This document shows positions 52,117-59,280 of a stretch of DNA of 64,000 nt, piece by piece. Position 1 is the stretch's first letter. Each line of letters begins with the position of its first letter. The stretch comes from Bacillus andreraoultii (GTDB taxonomy: Bacteria; Bacillota; Bacilli; Bacillales; Caldibacillaceae). Location of the stretch: contig NZ_LN868935.1 of the NCBI RefSeq assembly GCF_001244735.1, forward strand, positions 548,344 to 612,343. The letters run 5' to 3'. Both the position numbers and the translations under genes were made by a program. Under the pieces are notes generated by a model. It saw nothing but the letters and a program-made list of their open reading frames with translations, searched no databases and was not told the DNA's origin.

Positions 52117-52225
52117 AAAGAAAACTCATGGCTAGAGTCTTTAAGCGAAAGCAGTAGTTGTGCTTATGCGTATAGGAAAGTAGAAATTGGAAAATGAATA
52201 ACTTTCCTATTAGCTAAAAAAATTA
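52117..52225 (+). repeat. Interspersed repeat, internally deleted copy I
   Basis: AAAGAAAACTCATGGCTAGA, GTAGTTGTGCTTATGCGTAT and AGGAAAGTAGAAATTGGAAA, ending AACTTTCCTATTAGCTAAAA. It lacks the middle GAGTTTTTCGGCTTTAATG block. The rest of 51794-52282 is AT-rich leader DNA for the flanking divergent genes. Confidence 0.7.
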
Positions 52226-52282
52226 AAAGCAACGAACAGGTAGCTTTCTCACGGTGGTTAGTATGATAAGGAGGCAGATAGA

Positions 52283-53146
52283 GTGAACCTAATTAATAAA
52301 AAGGTAACACATGAGCAATTTGGTAAAGGTAGTGTTGTTAAATACAGTGATTCTGTTATAGAAATACGTTTCACCACTTTCGCAACAGAAAATAAAAAGT
52401 TTATTTATCCGGATGCATTTAAAAAGCACCTTAAACTACATGATCAAGATGCGGCGAATTCACTTGAAAAGATTTTACGAAAAAAAGAAATCGAACGTGA
52501 GAAGATAGAACTGGAAAGAGAAGAAGAAAAAAAACGCCTACGCAGAGAACAGCAACTTCGCTTAGAGTATGAAAAGCTGATGAACAACCATAAACTGCAT
52601 CCCGAATCACAAATGGTGTATTGGTGTGATAGTGAAGATTCCAGTACAGTTTTTACAGAATGGAAAGTTTTTACCGGCGAGATAAAGAGTGGTGTAAACA
52701 AAGGTACACCAAGAAAGCCGTCCCGCTTACATCAAAATAGTATTTGCCTTTTAACAAAAAGAGATTCCAATATGCCTGAAAAAGACAGACGGATCCTTGG
52801 TGCTTATATGGTAAGTGAGAATTTTATTGGAAGCCTTTGTGAAGATGGATACATCCCTGCCCACTCAAAATACAGACTTCAACTGACAGCACAAGAATCT
52901 GAAAAAATGCCTTTCTGGAACTATTACGTTAACGAAAAAGCCCCAAAAAGAATGACTTGGAACACAGGAAAATTCCGTTATTTTGATAATGTATCAATGG
53001 CTCAAATTTTACTTGATATAATTTCTTTAAAAACGGATACACAGGAACAACAGTTAGCTCGGGAATTCTTTGAACACTTCTGTAAAATGAACCAGATTTT
53101 AGAAGAAGAAATACCAGAGCCAAACGGTGCATTAATGCGTGTATAG
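52283..53146 (+). CDS. Hypothetical protein with coiled coil
   Basis: 287 residues, no family recognised with confidence. The N-terminal 50 residues (VTHEQFGKGSVVKYSDSVIEIRF...KKFIYPDAFKKHL) look like a small beta-barrel of the type found in front of helicase- and UvrD-associated proteins. Residues about 60-95 are a highly charged Glu/Lys/Arg coiled coil. The C-terminal half (MVYWCDSEDSSTVFTEWKVFTGEI, FRYFDNVSMAQILLDI) is globular. The GTG has AAGGAGG 8 bases upstream. No operon partner. Confidence 0.75.
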   Translation: MNLINKKVTHEQFGKGSVVKYSDSVIEIRFTTFATENKKFIYPDAFKKHLKLHDQDAANSLEKILRKKEIEREKIELEREEEKKRLRREQQLRLEYEKLMNNHKLHPESQMVYWCDSEDSSTVFTEWKVFTGEIKSGVNKGTPRKPSRLHQNSICLLTKRDSNMPEKDRRILGAYMVSENFIGSLCEDGYIPAHSKYRLQLTAQESEKMPFWNYYVNEKAPKRMTWNTGKFRYFDNVSMAQILLDIISLKTDTQEQQLAREFFEHFCKMNQILEEEIPEPNGALMRV

Positions 53147-53586
53147 AATATAGAAAATCGTGCTGCAATCATTACAAGCGGGAAAAGTGAAGTTCTGTGA
53201 AAGATTAGCATAAGCAAAAGCGGACAGTAGGAGAAACTTTCCAAACACCATAGTACTGACGCACGCATTCCGTCTTGTTCGTCTCAGTTTTCCTATAATA
53301 ATGCAATAAGAAGAGGCTTCTCAAAGATTCCGTAAACATTCGAGAGGCCTCTCTTCATTATTCAAGATTAGCTAACCAATCTATTTTCAAGAGGATAACC
53401 TAACCTTTCTAAATTCATCGTTAGTTCAATATTATATACCTATGTAAAAAAGCTATATTAATCGTTCTTTCAAGGAACCATCTGCACCTCTATGGCGGCT
53501 CCCTACAACATGAAACTAGAAGAACGCCAAAGCAAATTAATATCGTACAGGGCAAAGCGGATAAAGAGAAATAAGCCTCCGCCCCC
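53147..53586. other. Non-coding gap with one hairpin
   Basis: Contains AAGAGGCTTCTC (53311) pairing with GAGAGGCCTCTCTT (53342), a likely weak + terminator for the upstream gene with few T's after it. Nothing else recognised. Confidence 0.45.
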
Positions 53587-54066
53587 TTACATTTCACTAG
53601 TAAATCTCCCCTTCTCAAAAAACCAAAGACAAAATAAACGGGTCCAATAAAATGTAATACATACTGTAATCCACGTCACATACCATTCCCAGTAGATATA
53701 ATCTAGAAGCGCAGTGTACTTTTCGATTACAATCTCAATAAGTGTTAACACCGTTGTTACCCAGAAATAATAATTGAATTGAACAAAAGTATTCTTTTTC
53801 TCCGGATACCATACATTGAATAGAGCACAAACTACGGGAAAGGCATAATATTCATATAAAAAACTCGAACGAATCACAGTGGCAAATTCTCGGACAGGAT
53901 ATGCAAGAAGCCCAATCTCGACAACAACTATACCTGTGAGGAAGGTAATCACCTGTTTAAACAAAAATGCCACAATTGCGAGACGAACCTTACTTCTTGG
54001 AATAAAAAAAATCAAACATGTTGTTAAAATATATACTACTATTAAAATCCACCATTCAATGCTCAA
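53587..54066 (-). CDS. CBO0543-type integral membrane protein (downstream copy)
   Basis: 159 residues with four to five membrane helices: WILIVVYILTTCLIFFIPRSKVR, VAFLFKQVITFLTGIVVVEIGLL, then FLYEYYAFPVVCALFNVWYP and FWVTTVLTLIEIVIEKYTALLDYIYWEWYVTW. The pattern matches the CBO0543 family of unknown function common in spore formers. Its ATG overlaps the stop of the upstream paralogue (ATGA), so the pair is translationally coupled. Confidence 0.75.
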   Translation of the reverse strand: MSIEWWILIVVYILTTCLIFFIPRSKVRLAIVAFLFKQVITFLTGIVVVEIGLLAYPVREFATVIRSSFLYEYYAFPVVCALFNVWYPEKKNTFVQFNYYFWVTTVLTLIEIVIEKYTALLDYIYWEWYVTWITVCITFYWTRLFCLWFFEKGRFTSEM

Positions 54067-54572
54067 TTTCTCTCCCCCTGCCTACAAAAAAACAAGGATT
54101 TTTCCCTAAAGAACCAATTACAACAGAGCTGACTGATGAAAAAGAGCGATCCAATATAAATCCAGATTCCGTACCAAGCAATTACATCATATTTCAATAA
54201 ATTTGTGTACCTTTCCAGCAAGATATCATATAAAGTTAGGGCTGAAAACCAAATGAAGAAGGATAACAACTGGCTCCATTCACTCGATTTCCCACTTCTA
54301 TTTACATAATATATAGAAAATAATGTAGGATAAAAATAATAATCAATAACGACTGGTAAATCAATCGCTTTAGGTAGAACCCTAACAGGGGCACTCATCA
54401 ACCCAAATTTAAAGGCAAACATATCACACAGCCATAGAATAGCCTGGAAAATCATAAGAGCAAGTAAACTCTCACGCCTTTTTGAATGGGGAATCAAGAA
54501 TATTAAAGCAGCTAATCCGCCAAGCACCATTAAAATCAGTATTATGTATTCTTTTGGCAGGCCTCCATCCAC
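54063..54572 (-). CDS. CBO0543-type integral membrane protein (upstream copy)
   Basis: 169 residues and paralogous to the following gene: IFLIPHSKRRESLLALMIFQAILWL, KFGLMSAPVRVLPKAIDL, YYFYPTLFSIYYVN and LYDILLERYTNLLKYDVIAWYGIWIYIG align in order with it. The start is uncertain. The GTG at 54572 is too close to AAGAAGGAG, and GGAGG at 54562-54566 has no good start codon behind it in frame. Confidence 0.7.
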   Translation of the reverse strand: MDGGLPKEYIILILMVLGGLAALIFLIPHSKRRESLLALMIFQAILWLCDMFAFKFGLMSAPVRVLPKAIDLPVVIDYYFYPTLFSIYYVNRSGKSSEWSQLLSFFIWFSALTLYDILLERYTNLLKYDVIAWYGIWIYIGSLFFISQLCCNWFFREKSLFFCRQGERN

Positions 54573-54651
54573 TCCTTCTTTAGCCGAAAGTTGGAAAATT
54601 TGATGATAATCTGGTTAGTCGTTTTGTTGTTAGTATATCCTTAAAAAGTTC

Positions 54652-54812
54652 ACTAATTCACTTACTTAATAAAAAAGATGACCTATTTAAAATCATCGAA
54701 AAAGCTATTGTGAAATTTAAAATTAGAAGTTCCAAACCGATTTGTACTAAGCCAGCTTTCGCATTCGTAATACTATCAAAACCAACATTTAATGTTTTAT
54801 CTGGATTTAATG
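54652..54812 (-). pseudogene. Possible remnant of a membrane protein gene
   Basis: Minus-strand open frame without a start codon or binding site. It reads about ALNPDKTLNVGFDSITNAKA, then GLVQIGLELLILNFTIAFSM, then ILNRSSFLLSK and a stop. The second part looks like a membrane helix. It could be the tail of a lost gene or a chance frame. Confidence 0.3.
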
Positions 54813-55115
54813 CTACTTACCAACAAACCAATCCGCGCTAAATAGTAGCCAAACAATAAACGTATAAGACATTACAATAATTGAAATTAAGTATCCAATA
54901 GTCAATAATAAATCTACACTTTTATATCTCTTTTTCATTATGGAATTTTTAAAGAAAAACACAAATAATAATAGACATACGAACAGGCAGACAAAGTTTA
55001 TAATTCCTAATAAATAATATCCCAAATATATTGGACTTATAATATAAATAAAATAAATCAGTACATAAACAAAATCGATCACTACTAACTGAAATAAATT
55101 TTTTTTAATAGACAT
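54813..55115 (-). CDS. Hypothetical membrane protein
   Basis: 100 residues with three predicted helices (FQLVVIDFVYVLIYFIYIIS, YYLLGIINFVCLFVCLLLFV, VDLLLTIGYLISIIVMSYTF) and a basic loop KNSIMKKRYKS. No family recognised. ATAAAGGAGGGGGAAGT precedes the ATG. It is just beyond the Rgg locus on the opposite strand; such small hydrophobic genes are sometimes immunity proteins, but nothing here shows it. Confidence 0.6.
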   Translation of the reverse strand: MSIKKNLFQLVVIDFVYVLIYFIYIISPIYLGYYLLGIINFVCLFVCLLLFVFFFKNSIMKKRYKSVDLLLTIGYLISIIVMSYTFIVWLLFSADWFVGK

Positions 55116-55400
55116 ACTTCCCCCTCCTTTATACTGGAAATCTCCCCTATTTACGCCGGTATATGGGAATATGATATATTTTAGGATTCTTAAATAAATA
55201 TATTTATATCTTTTCTTTTTCCCTCCGCATATTCACTCTAGTATACCTAAAGTTCTATGCGCCATCTATCCGAACATAGGGGTTATGGTTGATCACTTGT
55301 CCTGAGTGGTACTATACTGCCACTTATTATAAAAACAATGTCTTACTCATCACAGTCGAGTGGGAGTAATCAGAAAAGGGAGCTAACTTATGTCCAATCC

Positions 55401-55493
55401 TTACCCCCCAATTAAATCCCAGATTAATGGTTTAAATAGAGTTAATACATCATTAGACATTAAGAAATTTGTAAATACATACAGTTTATACAC
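55401..55493 (-). CDS. Candidate short hydrophobic signalling peptide (SHP-like)
   Basis: 30-codon minus-strand gene, GTG start at 55493 with AAAAGGAG nine bases upstream and TAA stop at 55401-55403. The peptide starts MYKLYVFTNF and ends FKPLIWDLIGG: hydrophobic overall, an acidic residue (Asp) near the end and a Gly-Gly terminus. Streptococcal SHP pheromones likewise are 20-30 residues, divergent from rgg, and often end in D/E-hydrophobic-GG. It is divergent from the Rgg gene at 55598, with a 16-bp dyad in the promoter gap. An AATAAT -10 (55524-55529) is suitably placed. A 35-codon + frame (55390-55497) overlaps it antisense. Confidence 0.6.
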   Translation of the reverse strand: MYKLYVFTNFLMSNDVLTLFKPLIWDLIGG

Positions 55494-55552
55494 CTAATCC
55501 AACTCCTTTTCAAAGTTATAGCTATTATTTCAAAAAAATTAAAAATTAGGTT

Positions 55553-55578
55553 AAAATGTTAATAATAATTAACTTATA
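55553..55578. promoter_or_regulatory. Candidate Rgg operator in the rgg/peptide intergenic region
   Basis: GTTAATAATAATTAAC (55558-55573), a perfect 6-bp-arm dyad, within AAAATGTTAA-N6-TTAACTT. The same extended pattern occurs at 58211-58233. It lies 36 bases upstream of the predicted -10 of the peptide gene and between it and the rgg start. The remaining 55116-55389 gap shows no gene. Confidence 0.6.
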
Positions 55579-55597
55579 TTTTTAACGAGGTGTTCAA

Positions 55598-56458
55598 ATG
55601 TATATTGGCAAAGTAATTAGGGATATCAGAATTAATAAAAATATTCCCTCTAATAAAGTTTATAATAATTTATTAAGTAGACCTGCCATTGCAAAGTTTG
55701 AAAAGGGATTAAGTGACACTACAGTTGGAAAATTTTTCGAAATTTTAAATATGTTAAATATCACCTTAGAAGAATTTGAAGTAATTTATAAAAATGCTGA
55801 AAATAAGGATTTACTTTACACTCGAAAATACATAGAGGCTTACTATAATAAAAACGTATCTGTCTTAAAGCAAATCACATTTGATGCTAAAAAGGATTAT
55901 CTAGAAACTGGTAATGAAAAGTACAGACATTATCAAGCGTTAGTATCGCTTCTGATCGATGAATTAAATGGTACCAATGAATATCGTGATGAGTTAGTAG
56001 TCATTCAAAATTATTTAATGAATTGCAATAGTTGGGGATACTATGAAGTTACATTGTTTACCAATACTTTGAGTTTCTACTCTAATGAGATAATTGATTT
56101 AGTATATTTACGTGCAAAGAATACTCTTCTTATGCTAAAAAATATAAAACGATATCGAAATGAAGTAGCATTAATGTTGTTTAACATATTAGAAATGAAG
56201 ATAATTTCTAAACAAGTAAATAGTGCAAAATTTTATTTGAGTGAATTGAACAAAATAAAGTTAGATGTAGTAGATAACATGTATATACAGGCAATGATAA
56301 AATATTTTACTGCTATATTGGATTTAATAGATGGCCAGTATCTGGAAGATGTTATTTTAAATATTAGTGAAATGTTTGGACTATTAGAGTTAGATTCAAA
56401 AAGAGAGCAGTGTCTCAATTTTTATAACAAAGTAAAAACATTATACAATATTTCCTAA
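55598..56458 (+). CDS. Rgg/GadR/MutR family transcriptional regulator
   Basis: 286 residues. XRE helix-turn-helix at the N terminus (IGKVIRDIRINKNIPSNKVYNNLLSRPAIAKFEKGLSDTTVGKFFEILNMLNITLEEFE) followed by the all-helical Rgg C-terminal domain (YNKNVSVLKQITFDAKKDYLETGNEKYRHYQALVSLLIDEL, LRAKNTLLMLKNIKRYRNEVALMLFNILEM). Such regulators bind short peptides imported by an Opp permease. ACGAGGTGTTCAA precedes the ATG. The family is typical of Streptococcaceae, Lactobacillales and Listeria; base use here is more AT-rich than the core genes, which hints at transfer. Confidence 0.88.
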   Translation: MYIGKVIRDIRINKNIPSNKVYNNLLSRPAIAKFEKGLSDTTVGKFFEILNMLNITLEEFEVIYKNAENKDLLYTRKYIEAYYNKNVSVLKQITFDAKKDYLETGNEKYRHYQALVSLLIDELNGTNEYRDELVVIQNYLMNCNSWGYYEVTLFTNTLSFYSNEIIDLVYLRAKNTLLMLKNIKRYRNEVALMLFNILEMKIISKQVNSAKFYLSELNKIKLDVVDNMYIQAMIKYFTAILDLIDGQYLEDVILNISEMFGLLELDSKREQCLNFYNKVKTLYNIS

Positions 56459-56510
56459 TAATTGGGTTTTCTGCATCTTGTAAGATTAGGTTCCTGTTAA
56501 CGTCAACCCC

Positions 56511-56545
56511 CAAAAAACTTGAGAAGTAAGTTTCCTCAGGTTTCT
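56511..56545 (-). terminator. Terminator between rgg and the MFS exporter
   Basis: AAACTTGAG / CTCAGGTTT stem; six T follow on the minus strand and TTTCTTT on the plus strand, so both convergent genes may use it. Confidence 0.7.
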
Positions 56546-56589
56546 TTAACTATTTTTATGAATAATTATAGTATCATATATAAATATGA

Positions 56590-57810
56590 TTAGTTTTCAA
56601 ATTCTTCTATATTTACATCCATATTTCTTATAGAACGCATACAAAGGAGCACTATTGCTAGAATAAGAATCAAACTTGCATTCATGATAATTGTATTTTT
56701 CAAACCCAAAGTAGTCGGTAGCCATCCTCCAAGTAAGGCACCCATTGGCATGAAAATTGTAATTAATGATTTGATAGTTGTATTCACACGACCTAACATA
56801 TTCTCAGGTGAAAGTTCTTGAAAAATCACTGTAAAAACCACATTAATAATTCCAATAAATATGCTAGCTAAAAATGAAAAAATATAAATAAAAAACCCTC
56901 CCAGAGAAATTCCAATTAGCCACGACAACCCATAAAATATAACGGTACTTATAATAATTGAGCCAACCTTCATTTTTTTGGAAATAAAATTACTAGTAAT
57001 AGCCCCTACCACACTCCCTAGCCCAGAAACAGTAAGCAATAATCCATAAGAAATTGCGGATTGAGTAATTGTTGATGATATTGCTGGCAAATTTACAGTG
57101 AATGTAGCTAACAATAGATTTAATAAAAGAAACGGAATTATTAACGCTAGTATCTCTTTCTTTTTAACGAACTTTATACCTTCCCTAAGATCTATAATAT
57201 ATGTGCTCTCCTCTTCATGTATCACCTTTTCGGCATTCTGGTGATTTCCATTTATCTTAAGTCTAAAGAAAAGCAAAGTTGCTAGTAAAAATAGAACAGC
57301 ATTGCCTAATAAAATCGAAGTTATTGATGTAATAGCAATTAAAATCCCTGAAATTGCATTAAAAAATAAGTCTATACCATCGGCAGCTATCGCCATAATA
57401 GAGTTAGCTTTCGTTAAGTCTTTATTTTCTACAAATCTAGGAATTAATGCATTTTCAATAGGATAAGTAAATTCGGAAAAAAATGCAAGAAATGGGATCA
57501 TGAATAAAATAATGTATACCACTGTTTCAGCAATAGAAAAATACAGTAAATATACAATTAACATTATTAAAGACTGTAATAAAGTAAAAATGATTAAAAA
57601 TCTCTTTTGATTACATCTATCTATAATCGGCCCATAAAAAAACGAAAAAACTTCAGGTAACATAAATAATGCACCTGCTATCCCAGTAAATAAAGTGTTT
57701 TCGGTTAAATCAAAAATTAGCCACATAATAGTAATATAATATAAACTATCTCCCATATTAACAAAAACCCTACCAAACAATAGGCTTGAAAAGTTCTTAT
57801 TTATTATCAT
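56590..57810 (-). CDS. MFS exporter next to the Rgg regulator
   Basis: 406-residue major facilitator of the MFS_3/MefA-like group: FGRVFVNMGDSLYYITIMWLIFDLT, PEVFSFFYGPIIDRCNQKRFLI, FSEFTYPIENALIPRFVENKDLTKANS and ELSPENMLGRVNTTIKSLITIFMPMGALLGGWL. Substrate unknown; peptide or antibiotic export would suit an Rgg-controlled gene. The ATG at 57810 has AAGG 8 bases upstream; the TTG five codons earlier is too close to AGGAAG. Follows the short minus-strand frame below. Confidence 0.85.
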   Translation of the reverse strand: MIINKNFSSLLFGRVFVNMGDSLYYITIMWLIFDLTENTLFTGIAGALFMLPEVFSFFYGPIIDRCNQKRFLIIFTLLQSLIMLIVYLLYFSIAETVVYIILFMIPFLAFFSEFTYPIENALIPRFVENKDLTKANSIMAIAADGIDLFFNAISGILIAITSITSILLGNAVLFLLATLLFFRLKINGNHQNAEKVIHEEESTYIIDLREGIKFVKKKEILALIIPFLLLNLLLATFTVNLPAISSTITQSAISYGLLLTVSGLGSVVGAITSNFISKKMKVGSIIISTVIFYGLSWLIGISLGGFFIYIFSFLASIFIGIINVVFTVIFQELSPENMLGRVNTTIKSLITIFMPMGALLGGWLPTTLGLKNTIIMNASLILILAIVLLCMRSIRNMDVNIEEFEN

Positions 57811-57821
57811 ACCTAATACCT

Positions 57822-58181
57822 TCAACTTCCTAACTTTTTGTTAAATTCCATAATTCCTTCAATTAAGATATGTTGCTGTTGCTTTATTTCGTTTATTTTA
57901 CCCGGGGCAATTTTTAATAGATTATCATTTTTATTCATTTGAACAACCTCCATTGAAATATTTCTAAACCCAAAACTGTTACGTGTAGGAATAAAAATAT
58001 GGTATTTTTCTAAGTAAGAATAAATATGCTTCATAAATTCACGAAAATAATTATTATTTTCTGTCCTAACAAATAAGAATGGTGATTTATATTTTTGATT
58101 TAATAAAGAAGGATGGATAACTTCTAAATGACTATTCTTCAAACAGCTTACAAAGAAAGTTACATTGCCTCTAACTATTTA
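57822..58181 (-). pseudogene. 5'-truncated gene upstream of the exporter, possibly a PLP-enzyme C terminus
   Basis: Open minus-strand frame from just after a TAA at 58179. The first possible start is the TTG at 58142, with no binding site (106 codons from there). It reads like the C-terminal end of a larger enzyme: NVTFFVSCLKNSHLEVIHPS, SPFLFVRTENNNYFREFMKH, SFGFRNISMEVV, LLKIAPGKINEI, HILIEGIMEF. The spacing recalls the small domain of fold-type I PLP enzymes, a weak assignment. It ends 11 bases before the exporter start and shares its promoter. Confidence 0.4.
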
Positions 58182-58182
58182 T

Positions 58183-58233
58183 ATTATAAATTGGGTTTCT
58201 AATAATCGGAAAAATGTTAACCATTGTTAACTT
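58183..58233 (-). promoter_or_regulatory. Exporter promoter with second candidate Rgg operator
   Basis: Minus strand TATAAT (58183-58188) with no good -35. GTTAACCATTGTTAAC at 58216-58231 lies inside AAAATGTTAA-N6-TTAACTT, matching the rgg-upstream site. The distance from the AACATTTT edge of the operator to the -10 is 22 bases here and 23 at the peptide gene, in the same orientation. Confidence 0.6.
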
Positions 58234-58663
58234 CCTTTTATCTATGTACACGTTAATTCCTATTGAGAATTTAATTTCCAAATGCGTGACCTAACTTCAC
58301 CGACTTTAGAACGTACAAGATTTTTGTCTTTGTTTTCGATATCCAGAATAGTAATCAAGTGAAAGTATGGACATATACAAAAGAAACAGACATGCGGTAT
58401 TTGATATCAAGTACTATTTGGGTGACAAAATATAGAATTGTTACACTTAACTGGACAGAAAAATTAAGATGTAAGTAGACTAAGACTAAAAACTAAAATG
58501 AAGTACAATACTAAAAAGCACGAAAGAACGATACTAGAACCTTTATACGGAAGAGCTGACATGATAGCCTTGGTTGGCAATGACGATGTTTGTACAAACG
58601 GCCCTGTCCACTGGGAACTTATATCCGTAACAAGAATTATCTATCTCCATGTCACAAAAGAAC
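58234..58663. other. Non-coding stretch
   Basis: AT-rich, no recognisable gene. A 71-codon + frame (58498-58713) has no binding site and no family resemblance. Confidence 0.4.
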
Positions 58664-58706
58664 TAAAAAAAGCCTCTCAAAAGTTTAGTGAACTAATGAG
58701 AAGCCT
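58664..58706 (-). terminator. Minus-strand terminator
   Basis: GGCTTCTCA ... TGAGAGGC with G-U pairs and seven T. It probably ended the gene whose truncated remnant lies at 58972-59280. Between them (58707-58971) there is a GGTAAATC/GATTTACC inverted repeat with a 40-base loop and nothing else. Confidence 0.65.
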
Positions 58707-58971
58707 TGATTAATTTCCTCTATGTTAGCAATCCGTTAGTATTTAACTTTCCTCTACTATAAAACCCTTATATATCAAGGGGTGTGGGGCTTATTACATC
58801 ATGCCGCCCGTGAGATGAGAGTGTGTAATATCGTTAACGAGAGGTGCAAAAATCGCGGTAAATCAACGTTTTGGATATTGTTGGTTGTAACATCTTTAAC
58901 GGGGATTTACCGTTTTTCATGGGATTGCGTTAGCAAAATGTTAGCATTCTTTAAGGTTTCAGAATTACGTT

Positions 58972-59280
58972 CTAGAAGATTTTATAATAATTTTGCATAA
59001 TAAATGTATTTCTTCCTTTACCACTAAGCTGATCAAGATATCCAAGTAACATTCTTAATTGATTATTTGTATAACCCATTCTTATTCTTATTTCTTTAGT
59101 AGTATCACTAGGTTTTCTAATATTTGATAATTTTGTCATTTCATTAATATCAAATTGCGTTTTAAAAGCCATAAATTGTGATAAATACTCTGAAATATTA
59201 ACTTCATGAATAATATCTTTTTGTCCATCCCACTTAAAAATATTTATTTGTTTTTGAAATAAATCTATATCCTGAATTAT
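58972..59280 (-). pseudogene. 3' remnant of an unknown gene cut by the IS1380 element
   Basis: The minus-strand frame is open from the IS boundary (about 59280) to the stop at 58972, about 100 codons. It reads DIDLFQKQINIFKWDGQKDI, then EVNISEYLSQFMAFKTQFDI, then KPSDTTKEIRIRMGYTNNQL, and ends TFIMQNYYKIF. Only an internal ATG (59172) is available, without a binding site. No family recognised. The N-terminal part is not found on the far side of the IS. Confidence 0.5.

Noticed and set aside
55390..55497. 35-codon + frame upstream of rgg with a GGGAG site (starts MSNPYPPIKSQ)
   Set aside because: Polar, unlike known Rgg pheromones, and antisense to the better-placed hydrophobic minus-strand frame. 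Kept only as an alternative.
58498..58713. 71-codon + frame
   Set aside because: No ribosome binding site, composition unlike a protein, and its end coincides with a minus-strand terminator.
58782..59000. 72-codon + frame
   Set aside because: No binding site, odd composition, and it runs antisense into the truncated minus-strand gene.
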